Assembly (NCBI GenBank): GCA_947260025.1 | Contig: CAMYON010000011.1 | Location: 1,189-50,861, forward strand | Source of the DNA: an uncultured Gammaproteobacteria bacterium | Lineage (GTDB): Bacteria > Pseudomonadota > Gammaproteobacteria > GCA-001735895 | Direction: 5' to 3' | Length of the DNA stretch: 49,673 nt | In this document: one piece after another, positions 8,884 to 15,739 of the stretch | How the letters are laid out: each line of letters starts with the position of its first letter | How positions within the stretch are numbered: the first letter of the stretch is position 1 | Notes under the pieces: model-generated | Database searches by the model: none | What the model was told of the DNA's origin: nothing | What the model saw: the letters and a program-made list of their open reading frames with translations, nothing else | Made by a program: the position numbers and the translations under genes

Positions 8884-9252
8884 TTACTCGGCGGGCCAGC
8901 TTGGAATGATATCGGTATAACCCATTAACTCGGTGATCACCAGGATCAGGCCGATGATTATCAGCGTCTCGGCTGTACCACCACCGGCAGGCAATTCGTC
9001 GATGCGCTGATGAATCTGGGCTACCTGGGCGTCGGTCATTGACGCCACCCTCGATACGGCGACAGTTTCATCGACTCCGCCCTTCACCAGGTGCTCCCTG
9101 ATCCACTCACGCTGCTGGATCACGTCGCCCGCCATCGCGGGGGTGTTGGCCTGTATTTGCGCGGTACCCACCATTGCCGCCTGTGCCGGCAGGCTCGACA
9201 TCAACGCGACAGTCGCAATCAACAGGCACTGCAAAATTCTTTTTATCTTCAT
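8884..9252 (-). CDS. PA2779-family small exported protein
   Basis: A 122-residue protein with a cleavable signal peptide (MKIKRILQCLLIATVALMSS, cleavage near AQA-AM), a central helical part (REWIREHLVKGGVDETVAVSRVASMTDAQVAQIHQRIDELPAGGG) and one C-terminal membrane helix (AETLIIIGLILVITELMGYTDI). This matches PA2779-family proteins, which are typically paired with the PA2778 peptidase, as here. I chose ATG 9252 because AGGAAACAATAATG gives a good ribosome site and the signal peptide then starts properly; a longer frame from 9300 (TGATG with the upstream gene) would add 16 non-hydrophobic residues. Inner-membrane or periplasmic; function unknown. Confidence 0.82.
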   Translation of the reverse strand: MKIKRILQCLLIATVALMSSLPAQAAMVGTAQIQANTPAMAGDVIQQREWIREHLVKGGVDETVAVSRVASMTDAQVAQIHQRIDELPAGGGTAETLIIIGLILVITELMGYTDIIPSWPAE

Positions 9253-9299
9253 TATTGTTTCCTCATATTTAATCGCCGTGTAATTATAGCGCAGTTTCA

Positions 9300-9638
9300 T
9301 CAGGCGAGTTTGGCGCCGTTAGGCACCTCGCTATCGGGCTGCGCCAGCACCACCGCACCGTCGGCACGATGAAAACCGGTGACCAGGCATTCCGAGCGCA
9401 TCGGCCCGATCTGCTTGGGGGGAAAATTAACCACGGCGACGATTTGTCGCCCCACCAGCGCTTCCGGTCGATAAAGGTCGGTGATCTGCGCGCTCGATTT
9501 GCGCAGTCCGATATCATCGCCAAAATCGATTTTCAGCTTATACGCGGGTTTGCGCGCCTCGGGAAACTCTTCGACCTCGACGATCGTACCCACGCGCAGC
9601 TCTACTTTCTCGAAATCGGACCAGTCTATAGTTTGCAC
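9300..9638 (-). CDS. CsaA/EMAP-type tRNA-binding-domain protein
   Basis: A 112-residue single-domain protein of the tRNA_bind (OB-fold) family. Signatures are [33 protein letters not shown], the AQITDLY strand, and [27 protein letters not shown], all near-diagnostic of CsaA/YgjH-like proteins. Such proteins bind tRNA-like RNA and have been described as chaperone-like. The start is GTG at 9638, with GAGGA six bases upstream; that site overlaps the TGA stop of the CoA-transferase gene, so the two genes are tightly coupled. Length is normal. Confidence 0.88.
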   Translation of the reverse strand: MQTIDWSDFEKVELRVGTIVEVEEFPEARKPAYKLKIDFGDDIGLRKSSAQITDLYRPEALVGRQIVAVVNFPPKQIGPMRSECLVTGFHRADGAVVLAQPDSEVPNGAKLA

Positions 9639-9647
9639 TTACATTCC

Positions 9648-10766
9648 TCAGGAAAATTCTTCACGGATCTTTTTACTATGCTCTCCGGTCAGCGGCACCT
9701 TGCGCACGGTTTCAACCGTATCGGAACGCATCGCCGCCACCGCCACCACTTCTGCCTCACCGCTCGGCGTATCGATGCTCACCCGGCGCAACTGCGAATG
9801 GGTGGACAGGCCGGCGATATCGTTGAGGCGTCCATAGGCAATCCCGGCCTGCCGCAGGCGTTCAACCGCCTGCGCCTGATCGAGTTCGGAAAAAACCGCG
9901 CTAATCAGCGCATCCACGGTGTCTCGATTTTCGACCCTGGCCTGGTTGGATTCAAGGCGCTCGTCGTCGCTCAGCGATTCGTCACCGAGCAGCTGTGCGC
10001 AAAAACTACGCCACTCGCGCTCGTTCTGAATTGCAATCACGATATCCAGGCCATCTCGGCAGCGATAGGCGCCGTAGGGTGAAATAGTGGCATGGTTGAT
10101 TCCGACGCGCGGCTGAATCTTGCCGGTATAATCGTAATGCAGCAGCGGCACTGCCAGCCACTCGGCCATGGCGTCGAACAGGGATACCTTTATAATCGCG
10201 CCACTGCCGCTTTGTTCGCGTGCGATCAGGGCTTCGAGAATCGCGGCATAGGCCTGCTGGCCGCAATTGATGTCGCAGGCCGAGACGCCGATGCGCCCGG
10301 GCGCTTCCGGCGTGCCGGTGATCGACGCCATGCCGGACTCGCACTGCACCAGTAAATCATAGGCCTTCATCTCGCTGTACTCGCCGCTGTCGCCGTAACC
10401 CGATATATCGCAACAGATCAGTCGCGGATAACGGTGGCGCAAGGCCTCGCTACCAAACCCGGCGCGCGCGGCTGCGCCCGGCGCCAGGTTCTGGATAAAC
10501 ACGTCGGCCCGGTCGAGGATTCGATGCAATAGCTCCGCGTCGGCCGCATTCTTGATATCCATCACCAGCGATTCCTTGCCCTGGTTGAGCCAGATAAAGT
10601 AAGCCGATTCACCGTGCACCGCGCTGTCGTAACCGCGCGCGAAATCGCCCTCTTCGCGCTCGATCTTGATTACACGCGCACCGGCGTGCGCCAGCCGATT
10701 GGAACAGAAAGGAGCGGCCACCGCCTGCTCCAGCGAGACCACGACAATATCGTCAAGACTGAGCAT
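9648..10766 (-). CDS. CaiB/BaiF-type (family III) CoA-transferase
   Basis: A 372-residue class III CoA-transferase. The N-terminus (LDDIVVVSLEQAVAAPFCSNRLAHAGARVIKIER) and LNQGKESLVMDIKN are family hallmarks. The catalytic Asp lies in KAYDLLVQCESGMASITG, and the SGYGDSGEY loop is present. It moves CoA between carboxylic acids, forming a covalent aspartyl-CoA thioester. The ATG at 10766 overlaps the TGA of the acyl-CoA dehydrogenase (TGATG), so the two are translationally coupled and probably act in one pathway: activation of an acid as CoA ester, then dehydrogenation. The acid itself cannot be named. Confidence 0.9.
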   Translation of the reverse strand: MLSLDDIVVVSLEQAVAAPFCSNRLAHAGARVIKIEREEGDFARGYDSAVHGESAYFIWLNQGKESLVMDIKNAADAELLHRILDRADVFIQNLAPGAAARAGFGSEALRHRYPRLICCDISGYGDSGEYSEMKAYDLLVQCESGMASITGTPEAPGRIGVSACDINCGQQAYAAILEALIAREQSGSGAIIKVSLFDAMAEWLAVPLLHYDYTGKIQPRVGINHATISPYGAYRCRDGLDIVIAIQNEREWRSFCAQLLGDESLSDDERLESNQARVENRDTVDALISAVFSELDQAQAVERLRQAGIAYGRLNDIAGLSTHSQLRRVSIDTPSGEAEVVAVAAMRSDTVETVRKVPLTGEHSKKIREEFS

Positions 10767-11923
10767 CAAAAAGACTTGGGCAGGCCCAGCACATGGGTGG
10801 CAATATTCGACAGGATCAGGTTGGTGGATATCGGCGCCACCTGGTAGAGGCGGGTTTCACGAAACTTGCGCTCGATATCGTATTCGACGGTAAAACCGTA
10901 ACCGCCGTGGGTTTGCAGGCACATATCCGCCGCCGCCCAGGAGGCATCGGCGGCCAGCAGTTTGGCCATGTTCGCTTCCGAGCCGCAGGCCAGACCCGCA
11001 TCGAACATGCCGCAAGCCTTGTCGACCATCAGCGCGGCGGCCTCGGTTTGCACATGGGCGCGCGCGATCGGAAACTGGATACCCTGGTTCTTGCCGATCG
11101 AGGCGCCGAACACCTCTCGATCGCGCGCATAGCTACTGGCGCGATCGACGAACCAGCGCGCGTCACCGATACACTCGGCGGCAATCAGGATGCGTTCCGC
11201 ATTCATGCCATCGAGAATATAACCGAAGCCCTTGCCTTCCTCGCCGATCAGGTTTTCAGCAGGCACCCGCAGCTGATCGAAAAACAACTCGGTGGTGGCG
11301 TGATTGAGCATGGTTTCCAGCGGCCTGACGGTCAGGCCATTGCCGACAGCCTCGCGCAAATCCACCAGCAACACCGACATGCCGCGAGTCGGTTTATCGA
11401 CCTCGTCTCGCGGCGTCGTCCGCACCAGCAACAGCAGCAGGTCGGAATACTCGACACGCGAGATGAAAACCTTTTGCCCGCTGATAACGTAATCGTCGCC
11501 GTCACGCTGCGCGCGCGTCTTGATGCGCGTGGTGTCGGTGCCGCTACTGGGTTCGGTCACGCCGAAGGCCTGCAACCGTAAGTTACCCGACGCGATATCG
11601 GGCAGATACTTCTGTTTCTGCGCTTCGCTGCCATGACGCAACAGGCTGCCCATGATGTACATCTGCGCGTGGCAGGCGGCACCGTTGGCGCCGCTGCGCT
11701 GGATTTCCTCGAGCACGGCGCAAGCGGCGGCCAGGTCCATACCGGCGCCGCCGTACTCTTCCGGGATCAACACCGAAAGATAACCGGCATCGGTCAGCGC
11801 CTGGACGAACTCTTCCGGGTAAGCCTTGTCGTGATCCTTGTCCCGCCAGTACTCGTCGGGATAATCGGTGCACAATCGTGCTACCGCATCACGGACTTCT
11901 GGATAGGATCGATCGTCGGACAT
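10766..11923 (-). CDS. Acyl-CoA dehydrogenase
   Basis: A 385-residue FAD-dependent acyl-CoA dehydrogenase. The flavin-contact motif QAFGVTEPSSGTDTTRIKT is present, and the C-terminal QTHGGYGFTVEYDIERKFRETRLYQVAP block holds the expected catalytic glutamate in VEYD, as in medium-chain enzymes. It introduces a 2,3 double bond into an acyl-CoA and would pass electrons to ETF. First gene of a minus-strand run (ACAD, CaiB-type transferase, CsaA-type, PA2779, PA2778). The creatinase gene ends about 100 bases upstream on the same strand. Chain specificity is not evident; a short or branched substrate is my guess from the pairing with a CoA-transferase. Confidence 0.92.
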   Translation of the reverse strand: MSDDRSYPEVRDAVARLCTDYPDEYWRDKDHDKAYPEEFVQALTDAGYLSVLIPEEYGGAGMDLAAACAVLEEIQRSGANGAACHAQMYIMGSLLRHGSEAQKQKYLPDIASGNLRLQAFGVTEPSSGTDTTRIKTRAQRDGDDYVISGQKVFISRVEYSDLLLLLVRTTPRDEVDKPTRGMSVLLVDLREAVGNGLTVRPLETMLNHATTELFFDQLRVPAENLIGEEGKGFGYILDGMNAERILIAAECIGDARWFVDRASSYARDREVFGASIGKNQGIQFPIARAHVQTEAAALMVDKACGMFDAGLACGSEANMAKLLAADASWAAADMCLQTHGGYGFTVEYDIERKFRETRLYQVAPISTNLILSNIATHVLGLPKSF

Positions 11924-12026
11924 AGGTCAGCCAGGCAAAAAAGGCGAGTGTACCCGATTTACAGAGAAAAACGGTAGGTGCCGCCCAACCATACAGCGGT
12001 CTCTTTGCAATCGACAGGGCAAACGC

Positions 12027-13244
12027 CTACGCCGAAATAATATTATGCTCGGGCCCATACGGGAACCCGGTAATGTTCTCGGCCCCGTCTTCGCCAATCA
12101 CCAGGATATCGTGCTCGCGGTAACCGCCCGCCCCCGGTAATCCCTCGGGGATCGTCAGCATAGGCTCCATCGACACCACCATGCCCGGTTCGAGCACGGT
12201 GTCGATGTCTTCGCGCAACTCGAGCCCCGCCTCGCGCCCGTAGTAATGCGACAGCACGCCGAAGGAATGGCCATAGCCGAAGGTCCGGTATTGCAACAAG
12301 TCCAGATCGGCAAAGAAGCGGTTGATCTCGGCGCATATTCCCGAACAGGTCGCGCCGGGTTTGATCAGCGATAGACCCAGTTCGTGCGCGCCGACGTTGG
12401 CCTGCCATATTCTCAGGGAATCGGCGTCCGGCTCACCGATAAACAGGGTGCGTTCGAGTGCAGTGTAGTAGCCCGATATCATCGGGAAGGTGTTCAGGCT
12501 CAGGATATCGCCCGCCTGCAGCGCGCGCGTCGTGACCGGGTTGTGCGCGCCGTCGGTATTGATCCCCGATTGAAACCAGACCCAGGAATCGCGTATCTCG
12601 CTATCGGGATAGGCGCGCGCTATTTCGAGCTCCATCGCGTCGCGACCAGCCATCGCGACATCGATTTCGCGGGTGCCAACCCGTATCGCGTCGCGGACAG
12701 CTTCGCCGCCGATATCGGCGGTGCGCGCGCCGCCCTTGATCAGCTCGATTTCCTCGGCCGACTTGATCATGCGCAGGCCCATGATTTCCCGGTTCATATC
12801 GCAGGCTCGCGCGTCACCGAGAAACTCGGACATCAGTTCATGCGCGGCGAGGCTCATATGATCGCCCTCGATACCGACGCGGCGTGCCTGCGGGATGATC
12901 GAGCGGATCGCGCGCCAGTAATTGTTGCGCTGCCAGTCGGTGTAGATCAGGTTATCGCCGAAACCGCGCCGCCAGGGCTGGCCAAGATCGATATTCGCCG
13001 AGACGGTAACGCAGCGCTCGGCGGTAACGACACAGGCGTAAGACCGGCCAAAGGAGCAGTAGAGAAAGCCGGAATAATAGGCGATGTTGTGCATCGAGGT
13101 CAGCAGCATCGCGTCGACACCGCTGTGCGCCATCAATTCGCGCAGCTTGCCCAGCCGGGTTTCATACTCGGCGTCGGAAAAGGGTAATTGAGCCTTCGAG
13201 CCGTTATGCAGTTCGAAGAATTCGGGACGTTGGACTTGAGACAT
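12027..13244 (-). CDS. creA: Creatinase (creatine amidinohydrolase)
   Basis: A 405-residue pita-bread (M24-fold) enzyme hydrolysing creatine to sarcosine and urea. From memory of the Pseudomonas putida enzyme (403 residues) it matches along nearly its full length: SMHNIAYYSGFLYCSFGRSYA, SGINTDGAHNPVTT, GDILSLNTFPMISGYYTALERTLF, LQYRTFGYGHSFG, and GAENITGFPYGPEHNII at the C-terminus. The catalytic His falls at 234, two residues from His232 of that enzyme. Aminopeptidases of the fold use metal ligands that creatinase lacks; here N/T replace them in SGINTDG, as expected. Start ATG 13244 has CGGAG upstream; an extra 16 residues are possible but unsupported. The sarcosine oxidase operon lies 0.9 kb away, consistent with using its product. 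Confidence 0.93.
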   Translation of the reverse strand: MSQVQRPEFFELHNGSKAQLPFSDAEYETRLGKLRELMAHSGVDAMLLTSMHNIAYYSGFLYCSFGRSYACVVTAERCVTVSANIDLGQPWRRGFGDNLIYTDWQRNNYWRAIRSIIPQARRVGIEGDHMSLAAHELMSEFLGDARACDMNREIMGLRMIKSAEEIELIKGGARTADIGGEAVRDAIRVGTREIDVAMAGRDAMELEIARAYPDSEIRDSWVWFQSGINTDGAHNPVTTRALQAGDILSLNTFPMISGYYTALERTLFIGEPDADSLRIWQANVGAHELGLSLIKPGATCSGICAEINRFFADLDLLQYRTFGYGHSFGVLSHYYGREAGLELREDIDTVLEPGMVVSMEPMLTIPEGLPGAGGYREHDILVIGEDGAENITGFPYGPEHNIISA

Positions 13245-13432
13245 GGTTATCACTCCGAAGTATTCCGGGTGACGGTTCCACCCGGTAAACAATCCGGGCG
13301 TACAGGATCAAGATATCTGCTTAACATACAGCGACGCCATCGCTGCCAGCAAGGGGCGGAAATTTTATCGATGACGCCACTGGCAGGCAAGTTATAATCG
13401 AGCGCTCACGGTCGCCCGGGGACAATCAATCC

Positions 13433-13906
13433 ATGAAACCTGCAACGTATAAAATCAGGCCCGCGAACGCCTCCGACCGCGCGCAGTGGGATCCCCTGTG
13501 GCAGGGCTACCTCGAATTCTACGAGTCGAGCCTGGCGCCGGACATCACCAATCTGCTATGGCAACGCATCCTCGATCCGGTGCACGAAATCGAGTGCCGC
13601 CTGGCGGCAGCGGAAGACGGCAGCCTGGCAGGCCTGGTCCATTACTTTCCGCATGCACATACCTGGTATGCCAACCCGGTGTGTTACCTGAACGATCTGT
13701 TCGTGGCACCCGGCATCCGCGGCGGCGGCATCGGCAAGCGGCTGATCGAGGCGGTGCTCGACGAAGCAAAACAAAGAGGCTGGAGCGAGGTTTACTGGCA
13801 TACCCAGCAGCACAACATGGTCGCGCGGGGCTTGTACGACAAGCTGACCGGTGGCACCGACGGCTTCGTCAACTACACCATCGACGTAGCCGCCCGGGAG
13901 TCATGA
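13433..13906 (+). CDS. GNAT-family N-acetyltransferase
   Basis: A 157-residue GNAT protein. The acetyl-CoA pyrophosphate loop is seen in VAPGIRGGGIGKRLIEAVLDEAKQRG (R/Q-x-x-G-x-G/A pattern), preceded by the CYLNDLFV strand, and followed by the WSEVYWHTQQHNMVARGLYDKL helix typical of motif B. The N-terminal YKIRPANASDRAQWDPLWQGYLEFY is usual for small amino-group acetyltransferases. It is divergent from creatinase and precedes the sox operon, but a promoter between it and soxB argues for separate transcription. Substrate unknown. Confidence 0.88.
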   Translation: MKPATYKIRPANASDRAQWDPLWQGYLEFYESSLAPDITNLLWQRILDPVHEIECRLAAAEDGSLAGLVHYFPHAHTWYANPVCYLNDLFVAPGIRGGGIGKRLIEAVLDEAKQRGWSEVYWHTQQHNMVARGLYDKLTGGTDGFVNYTIDVAARES

Positions 13907-14187
13907 ACTTCGACGCAAACCAGCCGTTACCGGAGCAGGTGGTAAAACCATTGTTTTTTAGCCCTGGGCATGCGACGGCTAAATTATTGATCGATTAATG
14001 CTATCGAGCACGCATCGCCGAATGTCGTTTATGTGCTCTGGCAAGTCGTTTATCGGTTGACTGCCGCGACCGCATTCTGTTTAAACTTGAGCGCTTAACG
14101 TGATAGAAGCATCCGTCGATAGCAGCGACGGCCGAGCGGTCCGAATGCTCACAGTATCACACCGCAGACTCAACCGAATCGACGCTT
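13907..14187 (+). promoter_or_regulatory. Control and leader region of the sox operon
   Basis: This 281-base gap lacks a credible gene. It holds the weak terminator described separately and a good sigma70-like promoter: TTGACT at 14057-14062, a 17-base spacer and TTTAAA at 14080-14085. That leaves a leader of roughly 95 bases before soxB. The leader contains GACGGCCGAGCGGTC-type self-complementary sequence, but I do not recognise a glycine riboswitch or any other known leader RNA. Confidence 0.5.
13936..13960 (+). terminator. Weak candidate terminator after the GNAT gene
   Basis: A short stem TGGT-AAA-ACCA at 13940-13950 is followed by TTGTTTTTTA. The U-tract is good but the stem is only four pairs plus one G-U pair, so this is a weak candidate. 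Confidence 0.25.
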
Positions 14188-15441
14188 ATGCATTATTCAG
14201 CTTTAAGCCTGGTTAAACAGGCGCTAACCGGCAACCGCGGCTGGACCCGGGCCTGGCGCAATCCCGAGCCCAGGAAACAGTATGACGTCATCATCATCGG
14301 CGGCGGCGGTCATGGTCTTGCGACGGCTTACTACCTGGCGAAGCTGCACGGTATCACCAACGTCGCGGTGCTCGAAAAAGGCTACATCGGGGGCGGCAAT
14401 ACCGGCCGCAATACTACCATCGTGCGCTCCAACTACATGCTCAACGCGAACTCGCAGTTTTACGAGCACTCGATGAAGCTGTGGGAAGGACTGAGCCAGG
14501 ACCTGAATTATAATGTCATGTTCAGCCAGCGCGGCGTGCTCAACCTGTTCCATACCGACGCCCAGCGCGATGCCGCCGCAAGACGCGGCAACGCGATGCG
14601 ACTCAACGGCGTCGATGCCGTGATGCACGATCTCGACGGTGTCAGAAAGCTCATGCCGCACCTGGATTTCTCGAAGAACACCCGCTTCCCGATACTGGGC
14701 GGGCTGGCGCAACCCCGCGGCGGGACCGCGCGCCACGACGCGGTGGCCTGGGGCTATGCGCGCGGCGCCGATCGTCTCGGGGTCGATATCATCCAGAAAT
14801 GCGAGGTTACCGCCATCAAACGCGACGGCGATAAAGTGCTCGGGGTCGAAACGTCGCGCGGTTTCATCGGCGCCGGCCAGGTGGGCGTCGCGGTCGCCGG
14901 CAACTCGAGCCGCCTGTTCGATATGGTCGGCATGAAACTGCCGATCGAATCGCACGTGTTGCAGGCCTTTGTTACCGAAGGCATCAAGCCGCTGGTGGAT
15001 ACGGTGTGCACTTTCGGCGCCGGGCATTTTTACATCAGCCAGTCGGATAAGGGCGGTCTCGTTTTCGGTGGCGATATCGATGGCTGGAATACCTACGCCC
15101 AACGCGGCAACCTGCCCACTTTCAACCACGTCGTTGCCGGCGGGGTAACCATGATGCCGTGCCTGGCGCGCCTGCGCGTATTGCGCCAATGGGGCGGCGT
15201 CATGGACATGTCGATGGACGGCACCCCGATCATCGGCAAGACCCCGATCAACAATCTCTACTTGAACGGCGGCTGGTGCTACGGCGGATTCAAGGCGACG
15301 CCGGCGTCCGGCTGGGTGTTCGCACATACCATCGCACATGACAAGCCGCACAAGCTGAACGCCGATTTCACGCTGGAGCGCTTCCGCGAAGGCGGGATGC
15401 TCGATGAGAAAGGCGTCGGCGCGTCGCCCAAATCACACTAG
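14188..15441 (+). CDS. soxB: Sarcosine oxidase, beta subunit
   Basis: A 417-residue DAO-fold flavoprotein, the catalytic subunit of heterotetrameric sarcosine oxidase. The dinucleotide-binding loop GGGGHGLATAYYLAK starts at about residue 38. The family's GGGNTGRNTTIVRSNY follows. His183 in GGTARHDAVAWG corresponds to the histidine that covalently holds FMN in the Corynebacterium enzyme (His173 there). The C-terminal GGWCYGGFKATPASG is also diagnostic. It oxidises the N-methyl group of sarcosine, giving glycine and a methylene unit passed to tetrahydrofolate in the alpha subunit. First gene of soxBDAG, behind the promoter at 14057-14085. Confidence 0.96.
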   Translation: MHYSALSLVKQALTGNRGWTRAWRNPEPRKQYDVIIIGGGGHGLATAYYLAKLHGITNVAVLEKGYIGGGNTGRNTTIVRSNYMLNANSQFYEHSMKLWEGLSQDLNYNVMFSQRGVLNLFHTDAQRDAAARRGNAMRLNGVDAVMHDLDGVRKLMPHLDFSKNTRFPILGGLAQPRGGTARHDAVAWGYARGADRLGVDIIQKCEVTAIKRDGDKVLGVETSRGFIGAGQVGVAVAGNSSRLFDMVGMKLPIESHVLQAFVTEGIKPLVDTVCTFGAGHFYISQSDKGGLVFGGDIDGWNTYAQRGNLPTFNHVVAGGVTMMPCLARLRVLRQWGGVMDMSMDGTPIIGKTPINNLYLNGGWCYGGFKATPASGWVFAHTIAHDKPHKLNADFTLERFREGGMLDEKGVGASPKSH

Positions 15442-15452
15442 GAGGCAGTGAC

Positions 15453-15734
15453 ATGTTAAGAATCGAATGCCCCTGGTGCGGGGTCCGCAACGAAGACGAA
15501 TTCTCCTACGGCGGCGATGCCACGGTCGAGCGCCCGGCAGACGATGCGTCCCAGGACGACTGGTATCACTACGCCTACACCCGCGATAATCCTGCCGGCC
15601 CGCATCGCGAGTACTGGCACCACGTCAACGGCTGCCGAGCCTGGATCGTCGTCGAGCGCGATACCGTGACCCACGAAGTTTTCAGCACCGCGCCGGCCTC
15701 ACCCAACCTGCCAGCCGGCAACCGGGAGGGCTGA
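15453..15734 (+). CDS. soxD: Sarcosine oxidase, delta subunit
   Basis: A 93-residue zinc-binding subunit. C6 and C9 (IECPWCG) and H57 and C61 (WHHVNGC) give the same spacing as the zinc ligands of characterised delta subunits. An AGGAGG sits right after the soxB stop, eight bases before the ATG. It lies between soxB and soxA, the standard operon order. Confidence 0.95.
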   Translation: MLRIECPWCGVRNEDEFSYGGDATVERPADDASQDDWYHYAYTRDNPAGPHREYWHHVNGCRAWIVVERDTVTHEVFSTAPASPNLPAGNREG

Positions 15735-15739
15735 ACGAG

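Noticed and set aside
14086-14187. Possible glycine riboswitch in the sox leader
   Set aside because: Sarcosine oxidase makes glycine, so I looked for it, but the conserved core sequences of the glycine aptamer are not visible.
14224-15351. 375-residue open frame antisense to soxB
   Set aside because: Same cause; soxB carries the flavin and FMN-His motifs on the plus strand.
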